Assembly (NCBI GenBank): GCA_030671565.1
Contig: DAOVIC010000056.1
Coordinates: forward strand, 1 to 9,763
DNA length: 9,763 nt
From: Anaerohalosphaeraceae bacterium
Lineage (GTDB): Bacteria > Planctomycetota > Phycisphaerae > Sedimentisphaerales > Anaerohalosphaeraceae
Direction of reading: 5' to 3'
In this document: in pieces, positions 7,332 through 9,763 of the stretch
How the letters are laid out: each line of letters starts with the position of its first letter
How positions within the stretch are numbered: position 1 is the stretch's first letter
The notes under the pieces: model-generated
What the model was told of the DNA's origin: nothing
Database searches by the model: none
The model's input: only the letters and a program-made list of their open reading frames with translations
Position numbers and translations under genes: made by a program

Positions 7332-7623
7332 CGTTACCCTTTTGAGCAGGAACTTCCGATGTGGTTTGTTGGGGTTGCTGCTGGGAAGCAACTTCTTTGC
7401 CTGAGAGTTTTAGGAAGAATCTCTTGATATTGCTCCAAAACAATTTGACAGCAAAGCTGACGCCAACGATACCGGCAATTAGAGCCTGAAAGATAAGAGC
7501 ACCTGTTCCGGGGTCGAGATATGCCAGAGAGTTTCTTTGGGAAGCTTCAACGGCAGGGGTAAATACGAAAATAAAAATGAAAAGGATCGGAATCAATACT
7601 ACGGTATTGTGAAAATCTTTCAT
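7321..7623 (-). CDS. Small YLDPGTG-motif membrane protein
   Basis: This is a 100-residue protein with a signal peptide or first membrane helix (about 7-27, possible cleavage after VEA), then the conspicuous LAYLDPGTGALIFQALIAG at 33-51. A second hydrophobic helix (about 42-63) leads into the basic segment KLFWSNIKRFFLKLSGK (60-76). The tail (79-100) is polar and Gln/Pro-rich, probably disordered and cytoplasmic. The DPGTG block followed by a helix and a basic-aromatic stretch recurs, from memory, in small membrane proteins of several phyla without known function. A strong GGAGG site lies 10 nt before the ATG. The next gene begins inside its stop region (11-nt overlap), so translation is probably coupled and the product may partner the methyltransferase or the last membrane enzyme at the inner membrane. 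Confidence 0.8.
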   Translation of the reverse strand: MKDFHNTVVLIPILFIFIFVFTPAVEASQRNSLAYLDPGTGALIFQALIAGIVGVSFAVKLFWSNIKRFFLKLSGKEVASQQQPQQTTSEVPAQKGNDEQ

Positions 7624-7674
7624 TACGGAATAACCTCCACGGACTCTATACCGCTTTCGAAAATAATTTTGGTT

Positions 7675-8340
7675 TTATCTGAGGATCCAGTTTTTGGTTT
7701 TGAATTTGAGGTCCGACTGGCCTCTGAATTTTTTGTCACCGCCGATCGCGTATGACAACTGAAGCGTTTTTCTAAGGAGGACCTTTTCTGGATTACCTTT
7801 TTCGTCTTTTTTAATCGGATGGTCAATAGCAACAGTTTCGTTGCTTAGTCCGGCGATGCAGATGCCTACCTGCTTGGCATTAATATCAAAATCGGGCCAT
7901 ATAATGGCGATATCTTTGGCGTTGTCTTCTCCCTGAAGCAACCTGTTGTCGACATGTTCAAGCTGTTCAAGGAAAGGGTATCTTCCCTGCTGAAGGAGCT
8001 TTATCTTATCAAAAACCTTCTTCATAGTTCCCTTGCCGGCAGGTATGATCTGGAAGGTATCGGTCACGAGGCTGCATGCAGGATAGAAAGGTACGTCCCT
8101 TCCGCTTTTGTTTGTAACGGTAAGGACCATATACCAGAATCTGCGCGGCGGTGTTCCGTACCTGTCACCCGGAAGGTTCATTGATACCTGGAACGGTTTG
8201 CTGTACTCGACATCGATGTTCCAGTCGGCCGTAGCGGGGACAATGGCAGGTTTTGGGTATGCATGACAAATTGCAGTGATTGCCAAAGTCATCGTTAGCA
8301 CCAAAACAGATAAAGCAACTTTTTTCGATAAATTCTTCAT
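7675..8340 (-). CDS. Secreted protein of unknown function, first gene of the operon
   Basis: This 221-residue protein has a clear Sec signal peptide (Lys-rich start, hydrophobic core about 8-24, likely cleavage after ICHA at residue 27), so the mature part should be periplasmic. The mature protein looks like a beta-rich domain: FWYMVLTVTNKSGRDVPF (68-85) resembles a strand pair from an immunoglobulin-like sandwich. Later come YPFLEQLEHV (121-130), LQGEDNAKDIAIIWPDFD (135-152) and GLSNETVAIDHPI (164-176), dense in Asp, Glu and aromatic residues and probably the most conserved stretch. Only two cysteines (89 and 161) remain after the signal peptide; they could form a disulfide. I recall similar hypothetical proteins in planctomycetes but cannot name a family. 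An AAAGGA site lies 14 nt before the ATG, longer than usual. A promoter precedes it at 8379-8407, and the next gene starts 51 nt after its stop. Confidence 0.8.
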   Translation of the reverse strand: MKNLSKKVALSVLVLTMTLAITAICHAYPKPAIVPATADWNIDVEYSKPFQVSMNLPGDRYGTPPRRFWYMVLTVTNKSGRDVPFYPACSLVTDTFQIIPAGKGTMKKVFDKIKLLQQGRYPFLEQLEHVDNRLLQGEDNAKDIAIIWPDFDINAKQVGICIAGLSNETVAIDHPIKKDEKGNPEKVLLRKTLQLSYAIGGDKKFRGQSDLKFKTKNWILR

Positions 8341-8378
8341 GGTTTACTGATACGTCCTTTCTGGAAAGTTACAGTCGT

Positions 8379-8407
8379 ATTTTACATAAAAGGGCGCAAA
8401 AGGTAAA
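8379..8407 (-). promoter_or_regulatory. Candidate promoter of the four-gene minus operon
   Basis: Read on the minus strand, TTTACC (8407-8402) is followed by 17 bp and TAAAAT (8384-8379), which match the -35 and -10 consensus at four and five of six bases. Transcription would start near 8372, with a leader of about 30 nt before the ATG at 8340. No other promoter-like sequence was noticed inside the operon, fitting one transcript. Confidence 0.45.
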
Positions 8408-8541
8408 GGATTTTTTGTCTCAGCCTGCAAAAGCTTCTCATTATTTGATACCCATACGCAATTTTTGGTGTTATGTGCTTAGTTTTGCTGTAAATTTAGC
8501 CAAATATGTCGGCATGACGGTTAAAAAATAAAAAACCGAAT

Positions 8542-8574
8542 GCAAGTCTTGCCTCTTGGGGGTTCTTGCGTTTT
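8542..8574 (+). terminator. Imperfect stem-loop with T-run in the mgtE leader
   Basis: GCAAG (8542-8546) can pair with CTTGC (8565-8569). Inside, CC and GG pairs plus G-U pairs continue the stem, with mismatches, around a short loop, and TTTT follows at 8571-8574. It could be an attenuator upstream of mgtE, or chance. The stretch 8408-8541 is AT-rich and holds no gene and no recognisable riboswitch. Confidence 0.22.
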
Positions 8575-8617
8575 AATGGTCGTGGTATTAATGGCATTTT
8601 TGGGCACAAACGGACTG

Positions 8618-9763
8618 ATGGCAAAAGAAAAAGGACAAATCTTAGAAGAAATTCAGCCGCTTTTTAGCAGCGAAAACCATTTTGCGCTCGAAAAGATACT
8701 CAATGAGCAGCGGAGCAGCGATATCGCTGAGATAGTGGAATTGCTGGACAACGAGGAGCGTCGTTTCGTTTTCGATGTTCTTGAGAGAAGTGTGTCTGCA
8801 GAAGTGCTCGAAAAAGTGGACGAGGCCACCCGTTCGGAACTTTTTGAGCTTTTCGGAGAGAAAGAACTAGCTGAGCTTATTTCCGAGCTTGACCCGGACG
8901 ACGCTGCTGATGTGCTTTCGGAACTTCCTGAGGAGGAAAGCGAAGAGGTCCTTGAACATATGGACGAAGAGGATGCCGATCAGATCAAGGATTTGATGGC
9001 ATATTCTGAGGATTCAGCCGGCGGTATTATGGATCCGGTGCTTGTCAGTGTCCGGGAAAATGCCACGATTGCCGAAGCGATCCGCAAGATACAAAACGCC
9101 GAGATCGACGAAGATTTTTTCAGCGTATTCATAGTAAACGATGAGGGTAAATTTGTCGGCGATGTTCGTATCAGGGATCTTCTGACCAAAAAAGATACCA
9201 CCTGCATCAAAGACTTGATCGATACTGATACGATCTACATGTATGTCAATGCCGATCAGGAGCATGTTCGTAACGTATTCAGCAAGAACGATCTTATCGT
9301 AGTTCCGGTTCTCGATACAGAAAACCGGCTTGTTGGGAGGATTACCGCAGACCGTGTTATCGAGGTCGCCGAGGAAGAGGCAGCCGAAGATATGTACGTG
9401 ATGGCAGGTACGGGTGCGGCTGAGCTTGAGAAGATATCGGCGGTGCACGCGGCGCGGGTTCGGATGACGTGGCTTTTGCCCTGCCTTGCGGGGACAGCGG
9501 TAACGGCAGTGGTGCTTTTGACTTTTAAGGATATTTTTACCGACATCAACTACCTTTATATCTATACGACCGCGGTTGCGTTTGCTCCGATGATCGCGGC
9601 GATAAGCGGAAATGCAGGTCTTCAGACATCTGCGATCGTAGTAAGCGGTCTTGCGACCGGTGACCTTGCGGCAATTTCCTTACGCCAGGTTTTTGCAAGA
9701 GAGTTCAGGGTTGCTGTCTTTGTTGCGGTTTCCTGCGGAATCGTGGGTGGAGTTCTATGCGGA
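8618..9763 (+). CDS. mgtE: Magnesium transporter MgtE, C-terminus off the window
   Basis: The first 382 codons are present. MgtE is a homodimeric magnesium channel of the inner membrane whose cytoplasmic domains sense magnesium. Order seen: an acidic N domain of helical repeats (about 20-130, for example ISELDPDDAADVLSELP at 88-104), two CBS domains (about 136-195 starting GGIMDPVLVSV, and 198-255 including IVVPVLDTENRLVGRIT at 227-243), the plug helix (about 256-280), then membrane helices at 283-303, about 312-335 and 363-380. The family signature appears as SGNAGLQTSAIVVSGLATG (330-348). The last membrane helices are missing because of the window edge. The ATG at 8618 is chosen because it starts a normal MgtE N domain. 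In-frame ATGs at 8540, 8576 and 8591 would add a hydrophobic stretch, and none of the four has a strong ribosome site. It is transcribed divergently from the operon at 8340. Confidence 0.93.
   Translation, partial: MAKEKGQILEEIQPLFSSENHFALEKILNEQRSSDIAEIVELLDNEERRFVFDVLERSVSAEVLEKVDEATRSELFELFGEKELAELISELDPDDAADVLSELPEEESEEVLEHMDEEDADQIKDLMAYSEDSAGGIMDPVLVSVRENATIAEAIRKIQNAEIDEDFFSVFIVNDEGKFVGDVRIRDLLTKKDTTCIKDLIDTDTIYMYVNADQEHVRNVFSKNDLIVVPVLDTENRLVGRITADRVIEVAEEEAAEDMYVMAGTGAAELEKISAVHAARVRMTWLLPCLAGTAVTAVVLLTFKDIFTDINYLYIYTTAVAFAPMIAAISGNAGLQTSAIVVSGLATGDLAAISLRQVFAREFRVAVFVAVSCGIVGGVLCG

Noticed and set aside
7332..7391. Upstream TTG start for the methyltransferase
   Set aside because: It would lie 60 nt further inside the preceding gene with no ribosome site, while the ATG at 7331 has AAAAGGG at good spacing.
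8518..8538. CGGTT/AACCG inverted repeat around an A-rich loop
   Set aside because: Arms of five bases around an 11-base A/T loop are expected by chance in such AT-rich DNA, and the T-run is in the loop rather than after the stem.
8341..8617. M-box magnesium riboswitch upstream of mgtE
   Set aside because: None of the conserved M-box blocks that I know could be found by eye on the plus strand.
8980..9549. Minus-strand open frames of 76-144 codons inside mgtE
   Set aside because: They are antisense to the CBS and membrane domains of mgtE, which is unmistakable.

Overview
The window reads as ordinary chromosome from a Gram-negative-type bacterium. The likeliest source is a member of the Planctomycetota (Phycisphaerae-like). 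This rests on a mixed-strength set of ribosome binding sites, zinc-ribbon add-ons on otherwise standard proteins, a periplasmic protein that resembles a family I associate with planctomycetes, and a LemA/M48 pair. The phylum is inferred from gene style, not from a marker gene, so it is tentative. There are no rRNA or tRNA genes, transposases, phage genes or CRISPR repeats.

Layout. Positions 1-698 (minus) hold the N-terminal 232 codons of an amidohydrolase-fold protein that runs off the left edge. It has a good promoter with a perfect 17-bp palindrome just downstream. A divergent promoter drives a plus-strand run: a two-ribbon zf-TFIIB protein (943-1338), aldose 1-epimerase galM (1397-2446), lemA (2561-3109) and an M48 membrane protease with an added C-terminal zinc ribbon (3137-4366). 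Converging on these from the right is a four-gene minus-strand operon (8340 down to 4394). In transcription order it encodes a secreted protein of unknown function, a 100-residue membrane protein with a YLDPGTG motif, a SAM-dependent methyltransferase with an unusual N-terminal half, and a polytopic membrane protein with an alkaline-phosphatase-superfamily (sulfatase-like) domain. Two of its junctions overlap by 11 nt. On the right, a plus-strand mgtE magnesium transporter gene (8618 onward) runs off the window.

How the genes may work together. LemA and the M48 protease form a familiar envelope pair. The four-gene operon is the best candidate for something undescribed. Its products span cytoplasm, inner membrane and periplasm and combine a methyltransferase with a predicted envelope phospho- or sulfo-group transferase or hydrolase, which suggests modification of a surface glycan or lipid. 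The substrate cannot be read from the sequence. Six genes touching no edge and two edge genes account for the coding content together with the two four-gene groups' members listed below; the remaining intergenic stretches are each under 300 nt and contain only the promoter-like and hairpin elements listed.
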